Assembly (NCBI GenBank): GCA_038030265.1
Contig: CM075940.1
Location: 15,389,604-15,453,603 of the forward strand
Reading direction: 5' to 3'
Length of the DNA: 64,000 nt
Source of the DNA: Corythucha ciliata
Lineage: Eukaryota > Arthropoda > Insecta > Hemiptera > Tingidae
The position numbers were made by a program, and so were the translations under genes. Below are positions 22,070 through 34,162 of this stretch, one piece after another. Below the pieces are notes generated by a model. That model was not told where the DNA came from. It worked only from the letters and a program-made list of their open reading frames with translations, and ran no database searches. Every line of letters begins with the position of its first letter. Position 1 is the first letter of the stretch.

Positions 22070-24928
22070 TACCAATAATCCTCGTTGTATAAGCGCTTCT
22101 ATAGCAATTTTAAAGTTAAGTTCAATCCATAATGTTTCCCTGTGGCGTTCCGAGTGAAAAAACTCTGATGAGGTCTTCCACCAAAAAACTTCAAAATCCG
22201 TCATGCTACTTTTGCGAGAGAGGGCACCCCCTGGGTCTTCACCAGCATGGTGAAGACGATATCTTTTTCATTATTCTAACGAACTATTACCCCTTCGACC
22301 CTATCCGGTTGGGCTTGGAACGTCACAATCGTTCCTCTCTTCCAAATAACCGGCAACAATCTACACACTTACTTGGCCTTCTTCTTGGAGTCTCTCGGCA
22401 ACCTTGGCCAAGTTTTGAACCTCGTCACACCACTAATCTATTAGCGGAATCCCAATCTACTAGGCTGTGTGCCACCGCAACTGTGCTCCAGTTCAATACA
22501 AACGGTTTCTGGGTCGTCAATAACTCGAAAATCTCACCACGCACCAACAAATTCCCCGTGTAACTTAACGAGCCACTTCACAGACCCAGCGAGAAATTAC
22601 CCAGCAAGTAGGGTTTCAAGACACGTACACACAAGGGACAAAACACTCCAAACTTTCTGAGACAATTTAAATAGGTCGTTTTTCTATAGGTGATTAGACA
22701 CGTACATCTCGTACGTCACTGCTGGCTAGTCACACTTCTCGATATAATCAAGGAAAATTATTACTAAAATGAATCGCGCTAAAATACTGTAAATATTATG
22801 AGTATTTTACTCCCAATCAGGGAACGACGACGTATCAAGATTAAGTCAAGTAATGGATAAGGGAAAGAACTATGATAGAAAGCTTAAAACTTACGTCGTC
22901 AGGATTCTCCAGATTTACGTTGCATTTGATGAAATTGCGATTTCGACACAATGCTCTCAATTAAATAAACAACGGTCTATTTACTAAAATAATCATTTCC
23001 ACTTTTTTGGGGATGCAGGTCACTGTAAACAACAATCCTACCTACCCACTTCGATGAGGTTTGGAAAGGAAGGATCTAGGAATAGCAAACGAGGCGCTAC
23101 TTTTACGGAGGGAAATGTTTACAACGTCTAAAAACACTGGGGCCACTTTAACAAAAAAACGTCGCAACCAAGTCATTTACAAACGATTTGTGGTTCATGA
23201 GGGATGAAAAGGGGGAGGGGGTTACCGACTATTTCCCGAAAAGGAAAAACTCCCAACACATCAACATTCATTTTAATCGTTCATAATTATTTTTTTGTAC
23301 ACATTACATAAAAAACTAACTGTACACAAGATGATATGTATTGAAGCGAAGTTGGCGAGGTTCATATTTGACAACCCCCGGCCACTATGAAAATAATAGG
23401 CTCTGGACCGCTATGAAAAAATAGAGGAAATTTTCAGGACAAGCAGTGTTTAAATGTACACGTTTTTTTTATTATTTATTTTTGTCTTTTTATTTTTTCC
23501 CACGAGACAAGGAAAGAGGGTTTAAACCAGTATGGTCAAGGCTTTTTTGAAATAAAGTTATGAGACACGCATCAAGGAAACAAATCTACGTTTTTAGCCT
23601 TTTTTATGACAAGCAGAAGAATTTTCTAACAAAAATTCTTAGAAAAGAGATTGATTTTTTGTTCACAGTGAAAGAATATAATAAAACATTTTTCCAAAAA
23701 TCGCACCTTCGGTGCTGTTTTCATTACATTTTTGGTTTGCTGAACTGCTCTCCTAGAAGTTGTACGAGTTGAAAAATAGTAGTTTTTATAAAGTTCACTA
23801 GGTTGTGAATTTCAAAATTTACCACTCATACTTTTTGTTGTAATTGAAAGAAAAATTAATGGACTCCTGGCTGTACGAATGACGGAATGATATGTACAAT
23901 TTTGATCTACGCTGAAAAAGTGTGCACATTCATAAACGATCGATTCGATTTCTCGCATTAGCAAAATTATTTACAAGCGATTCGAGAAATGGATGTGTTT
24001 AGTGGGCGCACATTCTTTATATATATATATTTTAATTTGAGACATGAACGAAAATATGCGGTACTGCAATAATATTTATTTTTATCCCCCCAATTTTTCA
24101 AAGAAACACACATTAGACCATTGAATTAACTAATTTCTTATAATTTATTAATGACACCTAATATAACGTTAAACGGTCTACATTTCTAATCATATATTGG
24201 GTGTCAAACTGAAAGAAAGAAAGAAATAAAAATTAAATGCACTAAAAGAGGAAAAATGGCACGGTACCACGGGGTTCGAGCTTGCGAACGCAATGTCAAA
24301 TTCGTAAAATGTGTTTTCAATTGACTTGACCTTCTTTATTCGGTTAGGTAGTTTATTGCTCAGAATAGCCTCATTTCCTTCAAGTTTTTTGACAATCTAA
24401 TTTGTTTTAAAGATCATAATTAATTTATACATCATGACAGAAAATGAGGGGTTAGACGTAAAAATCAGTCTGCTTTTTTGTATAGTGACCTAATAGCCTA
24501 AAATTAAACTAACGAAATGGTAGGCGGATTGTTCAGGATTAAATCGTTGAAAACAAATTAGGCCACGCATTTAATTAGTTACTTTTTTTAAAAATGATAG
24601 TGAAAATCGCGCAAAAAAGTGGTTGAGCGTTGATTGCACTTAGTCGTCAGCGAACGACAATTAAGAGAAAGAGTAATAAACTGAAGAGTATTGTCCTTTT
24701 TTTTCGGAAAAGAAGAGTACTAAATGGCCCTGATCTGAAGCATTGTGTCGACCATTATTGACTACCTCCGTACAAATTGGTCTTCAAACTGGTGCAAAAG
24801 ATGAATTAGGCTAACTATTTTCAGTATTAAATAATTTAAAAATCGGAAAAAATATAATTCGAATTTAGTCTTAATCAGTTCATCGTTTTAAACTAGCGGT
24901 AGACGAGGGTTTTGTTTACTTTGGGTTT
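22070..24928. other. Intergenic, no gene assigned
   Basis: AT-rich, mostly anonymous. At 22371-22432 the minus strand shows a short protein-like stretch (DEVQNLAKVAERLQEEGQ) ending at a strong GTAAGT donor, but flanking frames are broken. A second donor-like GACGAC|GTAAGT lies at 22894-22899. Either could belong to an untranslated 5' exon of the TUT gene. The 3' UTR of the pikachurin-like gene lies just below 24929. Confidence 0.35.
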
Positions 24929-27900
24929 TTAAGGAGTTTTATCGCCGCACTTGTGTATCGCATCACTCGTCCAAATCAGTTTAATCTGATAATCAGAGTT
25001 AACTGTCAGTTCCGAAACGCAACCCGAAAAACCGTTGTGGTATTTGTAATTTGTGGCAACGTCCATGTCCTCCATTCCACCTGTTCACGCACAAAAATGT
25101 TCAATTATGGAGAGACCCAGTCCATTTGACTACGGGGGAGTAAGCCAAAGTCACTTACCCACGTACAATCCTGTGTTCGTGTTGAGCTGTTTCAGTTTCC
25201 CCGGTGAACGATTTGTAACTGGTTTACCATGATCAATTGCTAATGCGCCCTCTTGTTCATTTCTGTAAATATTCAAGTTGTTTTTATTAGTTCCCAAAAA
25301 GTTTAAGCGTCGCGTTTAATATTCTATACATCAGTGTAGGATGAGTGTGACGTAAAACAAACGTCGAGTGTTTCGAGAGGTAACCGTGGCCATAAGAAAT
25401 GTGAACAGACACACAGACATTACTCCAAATACAATGTTTTTCCCGTTTCAGAGCTCCTGATTGAAACACGAATATGTTGTCAGCTCGGAACACCATGATT
25501 GCTCTTTTATACAGGAACATGGAAATAAAAGTGTGCAGTGAAACCTCAGAGGTCTTGAGTTCAAGGCAAGACATTGAAAGGGGCGGACGGCAGAAACATT
25601 TTTGTCGTTAGTAACGAACTGTCACGAGGGATGACTGACAAAATGGGCTAACATGACTGTGCACGTTTATCTCCTGTAGCATAAACGGTTCCCTTCGAAA
25701 CAATTATGTGAAAAATGATATTTTTCCAAATTTTGAGACCAGACGGTATATTTTGCACCAGTGAGCGAAATTTTAATCTTCTCCTCTGCACAGCCTCTTT
25801 CTACGCCTCAATTCCATTTCTTCACCAAACAATCTGACTCCGGTGCTAAATTAGTGAGATGGACGGTTTTGGTGGGGCTCATATCAACGTCAAGACTAGA
25901 GAGCTATATGTATAGAACCTATAAACCAGGTGAACGCACCGCCGCGCCGCGCCGTTTTGGGGTATTGATAGGCTCGAACTGCTAGGGGATAATTTCGCCT
26001 CGCGTCAAAGGCCTTTTGGGCTTGACGTAAAATGTGATCTACCTGTGATGGACGATGCGTTCACTCGGCTGTATATAGTTAACTTACCGGGACTACAGAG
26101 GGTGCCTATTATGAGTTTCCATGAAGAAGAGAAAAAATATGAACAAAATTAGGCATTCCTACGCCCGTATTCAGAAACCAACCTCAACTTTACGTCTCCT
26201 TTAAGCGCTTCAAAACAGATGACACATTTTTATAAACCACCACATTTTTCAACTCTTTTAGTTAACGTGGGATTCTGAATACGGCCCTGAGTCTCAAATT
26301 CGGAGAATAAATGTTAGGAACGGTAAATAATGTTATTTTGTCGTCATTTTTTTGACAGGACTTGGGTAATTGGAGTCGTATTAGTAGCTCTATATTTCTG
26401 GCAATATATCCCTGTTATTCGGCTTGAAAAAGTCTAAATTGGAGTCAAATACTTGCTATGCGTTGTCAAAACTGAAAATTTAGCCACGTGGACAACCTGT
26501 TTACGAATGGGTAACTCAAACCCTGAAAAATGAATAATGACGTCAAAAATAATAGCATCATCATAACAGTAATCCCTAATATAAATAACCCGAGGGGAGA
26601 ATTTTACCGAAGACAATTCCCAGAAAAGAGGACGCCTGGCAACTCTATTCCTGGGGGCTATAAATAACCCTTCAAGGAAAACATGAGCATCTATAGTGGA
26701 GACTGCGAGGCCCATGATTTTCTTGTCGGGCTATTTAGGCCTCCAGAGTCCGGGGTCAATACACACCAATAGTCGTCGAGATTATCACACCCATCCCACT
26801 TTCATCCCTGTTTTTTTGGAGTGTTGAGCTCACCTCGTCATTTTGACTCTGTGCCACAGTCCATCGTCGATTCTTGTCTCGTTGCACACAATGACCGTTT
26901 CCCCACTTCCAAGATTGTATCTGAGGTGAAGGTAGCCATCTTTAACGCCGACGGCGAGGAAATCGCTCGGAATTACTCGATAGTCGTTTGTACCCGTCCA
27001 AATTATTAGACCCGACGGCGAGTTGGTACGGATTCTCATGCTGATTGTGACTTTATTACTTAGAATTCTTTAATTAAAAAGTAGTGAACAAAAAAATAAA
27101 CGATAAAGTTCGTATCAAATGGGAGAGTATGGCAAGGCTGAGGGAAGTTACTTGTTCATCAAATTGTCATCGGTGAACTGAAGGAAAGTGTTCCCATTGA
27201 AAGATGCTATTCGGTTGGTAATAGCAGCGTCGGCCACTTCGTCGCAGTGCTTATGACAGACGCATTTGTATGTGTCGAAATGGGGTAAACATTGGGCCGA
27301 ATTCCCACACGGCTTAGCGACGCAAGGATGAGGACAGTTGTTTATGTTGACACCGGCGAGAGCTTCGGCTAATATTTGGAGGGGCTGATTGTTAATTAAA
27401 ATCTAAAAAGAAAAATTTGAAAAATGTATTTGACAAAGTATAGACAAAGTGTTGAAAATTATACACACACTCACAAACAAATACGAACCTTTTGAATACA
27501 TCCGACAAACGAAGTTCGAACCTTCACTTTAGGTGACACCATATCAAAATTCGGCAAACCCCCAATGTACAGATTGAGTGGAAGGTAGAGCTGAGTAAAA
27601 GCGCCGGGCGATAGGATCTGACTTGACGGATAGTTGTCAACTTGGAGTACGGCAAGTCGGCCCGTTCGTGAGATTTTGATTTCGTGCCAGGATCCAATAC
27701 TCAGGGGTTCGGAGCTCCTAGAATAAGGTAGAATTCGCAATTTTCAGCATTCAATTTATTCATTAATGCAATGGTATAATTTATTAGGACAAAGAGGATT
27801 TATGACAATCTTTTTAAATCCTTTCTTTACAACCAATACTAGTTTTGGATGGAGGGGGTATTTAAGCAAAATATTCCTCAGTCCTACTCCACGTGTTTTA

Positions 27901-30900
27901 TTGCCCGATTCGCTCGTCCGATCAACCCGTGGCCTGTGGCCTTATTGCACGAAATCCGTAAGTTAATCCGCGCCTAGTTCTGAGATTATAACAACATTTT
28001 TGAACTGAAATTTTCTTTCTATGCTTATTTATCGAAATAATGTAATCAAGAGAAAACTTCGAGTTTTATGAAACGGAAGAAAGTCGGGATGAGGAATAGA
28101 TGTTTCCAGTGAAAACACTGTTAACCTTTGGATTAGTAACATCGTTATATATGTACACAAGGCATGTAATTATACAAATGAGATACGCAGGCGTAGTTGC
28201 CTACGTACGTTGTCAGTCATGCCTCGTTGAGGAGTGTCCAAGACAAACCGGTTTCACCTGTTCGGCATCTTCAGTGTTTGAATGTCTACTGAAAACTCTT
28301 TTGAACTTTTCAGTAGATATTCAAACACTGAAGATGCTAAACAGGCGAAACCGGTTTGTCTTGGACACTCCTCAACGAGGTATGACTGACAACGTAGGCA
28401 ACTACGGCTAAGTATCTTTTTTGTACTGTTAACGTTCTTCACTTATTCGTTTTACAGAATAGGAAAATTTGGGGATTTGTTTTATTATATTTATCAACCG
28501 AAATCCCCCTATAAAAATTATCCTCGCCGCCGATTTTTATCCTCTATAAAAATTATCCTCGCCCATTCCCTAAAACATCTTTCATAAATTAAAGGGGCAG
28601 GAGTTTAACGAAAATGGGCCATGCAGTTTTTTTTATAAAAACAAATTTTTGGTCAGCTCGGTCAGCCTACCGCGGAACCCCCTGCCTTCAAGAAAGACCC
28701 ACTAACCAAAATGGAGGACCTTGGTGTTTTTAACCCCTAAAATATCGTGTTTTAGTGCATATTAATTACCGTGCACTCCATTCGACTATACCTATAACGC
28801 GTATGTACGGAAAGAAGTCATTTTCTATGCAAAAAAAGTTCTCTAAAATATTCAGTGCGTAGGCACTACCAATTACCTTAGAGTGGCTGCACCTGTTCCT
28901 AGATCGAAGGAAAACTCCAAGTGACCCTCACTGATGTACATCGCGATGAAGTCGCCCATTCCGTCGGCACGGTGACCGTTGTAGAGGATGACTCCATTCA
29001 AATCGTTCGGTTTCAGGACGACGGTGATGTCGAGCCAAGAGAATACCGATGATCCGAGGCCCGGATACCTCAGATAGCTGGAGCCGTTGAACGAGGGAAC
29101 TTGAAGGTCAAGACGTGTCTCGCACAGATCACCCGTGTAGCCCAGAGGGCAGAGGCACACGGCCGTGTCTTCCGACGTGAGACACTTGCCTCCGTGTTGA
29201 CACGGAATTCGACTGCATCGATCGGCCACGCATTCGTCTGTTTTGTGACAAATTTGAAAGGCCGTAACGCCATCGCCAAAATAAAAATGAAAATGAAAAT
29301 ATTCCTTACCAATGTCAAAGCCTTTAACCGCATCGCCTTTCGGAACACCTGCAAATTTATACACATAGTCGTTAATTTGAAGATGACGAATGCATCCTTT
29401 AAATCCACGATCCGTCGGAAGCTTCTCCTGAAGGCCTGACGTATTCCCCCGCCCACCGATGAAAACGGGCTCTCTGAATGTCATTCTTGAAAAAAGACCC
29501 TGTAATGATCAAACACAAGATTTTTCAGTCATTGGTGAGAAGGAAACGCTGGTATTACAACGTTTCAGGGCAAGGGAGAACGTAATAACATTTCACAATT
29601 AATTTAATAGATGAGGGTTCTTTTGTGTAATGGAACCAAGGAAGCTAAACGCAAGGAGTGGCAATTAGTTAGTTTACCTTAGACCTTCCCTGGACATGTT
29701 TGCCGGAATTTAATTGAATCCAAGCATCCCAACGGTGTCTGTACAATGTAATTCGATTCCACTGATTAAGATTTACCGTCTCCTGCGATCTTACTACACC
29801 CACTCCGGAGCCACAGTCAAACCTGCAAAAGAGATATTTAATTGCAACGTGTGTTCTCTTCATTTTTTAAGCGTACTTAATTTTACCTAAACTCGACAAA
29901 TCCTTTGTGAATCAGCAGTGACATAAAATCGCCTGCGAGATCGTCTCGCTCTCCGGTTAAAAAGATAATACCATCCCATACTTCTGGTCTGAACTCTATT
30001 TCTAGTTGTACGTGTTTATACGCGGCTTTAAGTGCTGGAAAGGCTAACCAACCTTGCCCAGAAAATCTAGGGCTTTGAATGTTAATGTCTGCGAACAAAC
30101 ATTTTTTTAAAAACAGAAATGTTAATTGTCGATGTTTCTTCGTGAATAAAAAAATAATTCACTGAATCCTAACCAGTTTGACACTTAGTGCCCGTCTTGC
30201 CCAAAGGACACTGACACCGGGCTGGATCAGCCAGACAGATCCCAGGTCCGCAGTCTTCGCACGGCTCTGGGAGACTTTCCGTGGCTCCGTTGCCTCGCGG
30301 CGTCGTCTCTTCGGGTTTTTTCTGTTCCAGATTGGGACTCAGCGTCGTACTTGGTCCGAGCATCAATTGCGCTGAGAAAGAGACGTCTTTCTGGTAGAGG
30401 ACGTCGTCTTCAACGTCCACGCCCTCCCTGAACGTCTCCATCGTTGTATTCAGCTCTAGAAGCGAAATTTCATTTTTCAAAACAATGAAAAGTGATATAT
30501 AATATATATATTTAACGCCTCAGTAATTTTATCGGAAAAAGTAGAATGGAGAGGACCTACTACTCCAGAGTGAATCACTCTCGCCTGTCGACAAGTGAGA
30601 GATGATGGTAAAGAGCTGGGTTGTTGTCAAGGAGATTCAAATCTGCTGTAAGGCAAAAAGGTCGAGAGTGCCCTACACTCTCTGAGCGTGGGCGGGGTAA
30701 AAGTTGGGGGAGTCAATGATGTTTATAGGTTGAACGTGGGTGCCGAATTCGTTAGCTCAAAAATAGAAAAATAACGACAAAAAAAAAAACGCAGATATAT
30801 TCCACAAAATAATCATTGTGCTATTGAATTGGAGCAAAAAGTGTACAAAGAGAACTTCAACGTCACAATAGTCCTTCCCCCTCTCTCCTGATACACCAAA

Positions 30901-31813
30901 AAAGAACAGAAAATTGAGCGAAAGACTTCAACTGATTGAAAAAAAAAAATATTGCTTGCGTGGTAAGAAAGACATCAGACACCACTAACGATGTAAAAAT
31001 CTTCGAATGAACAATGAACATGTGATTTAATTCGTTAAAAAACCATTGGATTTCAAAGATTTTTATTCTCTCCTCCATCCCAACTCGTTCTTCAATTCCA
31101 GACAAGGCGTCCAATATTAATCATAGTGGCAACTTAAAATCCAATTGTAGTAGCTGCACGAAGAGAGAAGAAAACCTCCAAGTATTTCTCTATTGCTTTT
31201 ATTTTAGACAAATGGTCTGTCCGCAGCAATGCTTGGCATTCAGCCGCATGCTTTGTAGAAACTGTGTGAAGAGCGTATTTTGTTGACGGTAATGAGAGAA
31301 AATCGGTCTTATTAACGTTGTGCAGTTTCTGACGAGGTTATAAAGACTGCAAATTATAAGTCTCTATTCATTTTATTTTCCATGAATGATGAATGATCGT
31401 AGCGGGATTGATGATAAAAAAAGGGGGGGGGGGGTGATGCCTACCCTTGATCAACCCCGAAAAGCTAAATTGAATGTCCGCCAGATCCTGCCCTTTCAAA
31501 AGTACGATAGTGTGTACAAGAAGCGGTTTTACTTGACCGCTAACGTTCCTGACCTGCGGCTGACCTAACTCCAGGCGCCTTTGACTCCCCTTTGACCATA
31601 ACGGAAAAGGGGGTTAGTTAATTGACGGGGTTCAATGGAGCGTGAATCGCGAATAAAAAGGAGGTGGAACCGAATTTTTTTTTTTTTGCTACTCACCCAT
31701 GCATGAATAGCCATCGTGGTGTAAAAGAAACCCTTGACGACAGTCGCACTCGAACATGCCATCGTGGAGCTCGTAGCATAGCTGCTCGCAGGGGCTATCA
31801 TGTCCGCATCGTC
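24929..31813 (-). CDS. Pikachurin (EGFLAM)-like LamG/EGF protein, C-terminal 745 aa, 5' end not identified
   Basis: Secreted matrix protein; vertebrate pikachurin binds dystroglycan at photoreceptor synapses (known), while the role here is inferred. Exons: 31813-31697, 30455-30174, 30088-29887, 29822-29678, 29499-29310, 29237-28877, 27717-27489, 27402-27152, 27040-26834, 25262-25159, 25080-24929. Splice sites are GT/AG and phases agree throughout; the stop is TAA at 24931-24929. Order: fibulin-like EGF (CGHDSPCEQLC), acidic/Thr-rich linker, EGF (CEDCGPGIC ... CQCPLG), LamG1 (FRFDCGSGVGVVRS), EGF (CSRIPCQHGGKC), LamG2 (LRSSEPLSIGSWHEIKISRT), degenerate EGF (PCVAKPCGNSAQC), LamG3 (DDGLWHRVKMTR, LYVGGMEDMD), then NSDYQIKL and a final Cys before KCGDKTP. 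Order and local sequence fit pikachurin better than agrin or perlecan. The first exon shown opens in phase 1, so more coding sequence lies upstream. The two FN3 domains of vertebrate pikachurin were not found. Confidence 0.92.
26163..26287. mobile_element. Small TIR element in a pikachurin-like intron, 125 bp
   Basis: The left end GCCCGTATTCAGAAACC and the inverted right end GGGCCGTATTCAGAATCC pair over about 17 bases, with partial complementarity beyond. It lies in the 1571-bp intron between exons 27040-26834 and 25262-25159. A solitary related end (GGCCGTATTCAGAGATC) is at 48798. Confidence 0.7.
28181..28416. mobile_element. Foldback MITE in a pikachurin-like intron, 236 bp
   Basis: A near-perfect palindrome. 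AGATAC...CGTAGTTGCCTACG, TTGTCAGTCATGCC and TCGTTGAGGAGTGTCCAAGA on the left are mirrored on the right, with the centre near 28300. It lies in the 1159-bp intron between exons 29237-28877 and 27717-27489. Confidence 0.88.
28877..29499 (-). other. End of LamG1, second EGF and first half of LamG2
   Basis: Exons 29499-29310 and 29237-28877 are separated by a 72-bp intron without an in-frame stop, so the open frame runs through it. The six-cysteine EGF spans CVADRC to the cysteine of GDLC. LamG2 starts at LQVPSFNGSSYLRYPGLG. Confidence 0.85.
29678..30088 (-). other. LamG1 domain, first part, of the pikachurin-like protein
   Basis: Two exons (30088-29887, 29822-29678) encode INIQSPRFSGQGWLAF through HVQGRSK. 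The phase-2 junction gives FVEFR-FDCGSG, a typical LamG strand pair with a GDFMSL motif. The domain finishes in exon 29499-29310 (FIGG, GFKGCIRHLQIN). Confidence 0.85.
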
Positions 31814-34059
31814 CTAGAAAAAATTAAAATGAATGTGCTAATTAGTATGAATAGCACATCGTGGCAATTTTAGTGGGGTGTTGGGAGGGGGGTGCAGGCG
31901 GTGCCAAAGCACGGGAACGCAGGTGGTCCAAAGAGGTGAGGGGTGATCCCTCGTATGTTATAATTAGGGGAGGGGGTGAAATGAATTTCTTTCCACATCA
32001 TTTATGTTCAAAATGAACCCGTGTGACTATAAAAATAACGTTTGTAGATAAAAATATGATGTTGAGCCTAATCGCTCTGTAGCTCCTGCGTCCCAGGATG
32101 ATTGATGACGAGATGGAAGCGTTTCATTCCCACTACAGTTACTTGCATGCCCCCACATTTTATCCGGCCCCGACATTTTATCCATTTCAACTGGCAGATG
32201 CGATAGCATTTCCTATAACATTCCTGTTTATTATTATGATTTTGAATGATGTTTTAAGCTCAGATCAACCGATATGGATACATGTACCACGTTAACTATG
32301 GCCCCTAACACTATCTTCAGTTATTTTGCTTGAAACATGACAACACTTAACATCGATTGTTTTATTACAACCCCTCCACAATCCAAAGGGCTGCCTTTCC
32401 TCTTCAAGTTTAATTGCCCACCTCCCCTTCTTCTCTAATTCAGTTGACCTCGATACAGGAGTCCCGGAACTACAATTCAATCTCCTGAAAATGACAATTT
32501 GGCAACGAGATTTGTAATTTCGCCCTCCCCCCCCCCAACTCACCAGGTCCGGAAGCATTTAATTAACTCGGGAAATCTAGCTAGGTATAACGCAGTCCCA
32601 AGATCTTAAAAACAACCTGCTGTTGGAAGAAAAAAAAACTTCTTTACTCCAGAAGTATTTAATGTTTGTCGGCTATGCCCAACGAACTGTTCAGAAACAC
32701 ACGACCTAGTATTGGGCCTCATGTGAGTCATATTCGTCACACTAGACAGCGTCTGATACTACTGAGCACGGTGGTCGTGAGTTTCTGTTGTGTGCAGTCA
32801 TTTTATCAGGCTAATGTACCCAGTTTTTGGGCCAGACACGTGGATTCTGAGGTCGTTGGTGTAGCATATCTGCATGCTGAACCAAAAGGAGACAAATTGA
32901 TGCAGATCTCCGCTTTGAAACAACCCGGCCAAATGTGAGGCCGCCGCCTAACCGGCTGCACTGGAGCCCAAGACCCCTCGATAACCCGCTCTCGGAGACG
33001 TTAAAATCGATCACCTCAATGCTCTCATTTTTGGCCACATTAAGGAGCTCTGACAGAGTGGCTGCTACTCTGTTGCGTTGTGACGGGGTCCAGCTGAATT
33101 CCTCAGGGCTCAGAATCAGCATCCGTCTTAAATCGAACAATTTTGAGGAAATTAGGCTAAAATTTGAAAAGGTTAATCCCTTTGACAAAAATTTAAAATT
33201 GGATGAACGTGCCACGCACTACGCAGGTGCTCATCTAATGTCACTTCAAGTCGAGCCCTCCCTTCCCCACCCCTTCCCTTTTCAATACCACTCCGTTTTC
33301 TTCGGCAAAGCAGCTCTCGAATTTACAGATATTGAAAAGATGAAAGGAGAACCGAACGTCGAAAATTGTAATCCAGGATTACAGTGTTATTTAATTTTTT
33401 ACGTAAATCCACCTCGATGCCAATATTCCGTGTTTTGAAAAAGTGACCTGAACACAAGATGGGGTGGGGCATTAAATACTAAGGGGTTTCTCGACTCGAT
33501 AACTACGAAAATCGAAACGGATTTTCGATTAGACGAACAGTTCGAATGGTCATACAGGGCCTGAAGGAGGGCTATAGTTTGAAAGCTGAGAAGCCGGGTA
33601 AGGCGGCAAGTTTGCATTTTCTTGCCGACTGTGAGCACTGAGCCGCTCACCTAAAAAAGGTGCCCCCGGAAAACCGTTAGCCCGGAGCGCGCTGACTGTT
33701 GAACAAGCGGGAATGTCACGGAAGCTGGTATACTTAAGGATCGGCGGAATAATCCGTCAAGGGAATAAAGAGAATACAAAAATGATAATAAGTAATAATA
33801 AAAGCAAGAAAAAAATCTCGCTGAAGTAGTATGTAGTAGAGAAAAAATGAAGAAGCTAAATGGAGGGTAAGTAATACGTTTTTCTAAAGTTTTTAGAGAG
33901 TAAAAAAAAGGGGGAAAAAACAGTGGATGATACTTTAGCTTTCACCCTTTCCCTTCGCGCCTCTTCATTGTCAGTGAAGAGGTCTGTATTTATAAGAGAC
34001 TCTGGGCAGAGGAAAATGAGAGAGAGAAATGAATAAAACTAAAGTGCTAGGGCTATATT
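31814..34059. other. Mostly anonymous sequence upstream of the EGF exon
   Basis: Apart from the candidate exon at about 32850-33165, no coding exon is supported. A poly-C run lies at 32528-32536. This should be intron of the pikachurin-like gene if that gene extends to the right. Confidence 0.4.
32850..33165 (-). CDS. Possible upstream exon of the pikachurin-like gene, or an unrelated exon
   Basis: A protein-like minus frame reads MLILSPEEFSWTPSQRNRV, then a helix-like segment (ATLSELLNV) and IEVIDFNV, after a TTTTAG acceptor near 33168. The strand-helix-strand pattern, with a TPxQR turn, looks by eye like the small alpha/beta domain of dystroglycan, but this is weak. A poor donor (G|GTCTTG) inside it would give the right phase for the exon at 31813. 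Boundaries are uncertain. A plus-strand frame overlaps and looks less protein-like. Confidence 0.25.
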
Positions 34060-34162
34060 GAGAAGGTGGAGAAGTGGCCCTGGTCTGTCATTGGCCTTGG
34101 GGTCAATGGGTGGCTTGAACCCCTCGACTGAGCAGTCGTTCTAAGCCAACCTCCACCTTCTC
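34060..34162 (-). repeat. tRNA-like sequence within short inverted repeats
   Basis: GAGAAGGTGGA at 34060 is inverted at 34152-34162. On the minus strand between them are an A-box-like TTGGCTTAGAACGACTG and a B-box-like GGGGTTCAAGCC at about tRNA spacing. It may be a tRNA-derived SINE relic; no full cloverleaf was drawn. Confidence 0.35.

Noticed and set aside
22132..22563. 143-residue plus-strand frame and a minus-strand stretch DEVQNLAKVAERLQEEGQ ending at a good donor.
   Set aside because: Neither strand keeps a protein-like frame across the region and no family match was recognised. Noted only as a possible decayed element or untranslated exon.
26834..31813. Agrin or perlecan as the identity of the LamG/EGF gene.
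   Set aside because: The LamG-EGF alternation and motifs such as LRSSEPLSIGSWHEIKISRT, GCIQK followed by ILINN, and LYVGGMEDMD follow pikachurin. No Kazal, SEA or Ig domain was seen.
32935..33438. 167-residue plus-strand frame.
   Set aside because: It overlaps a more protein-like minus frame, has no recognisable domain, and looks like an antisense shadow.
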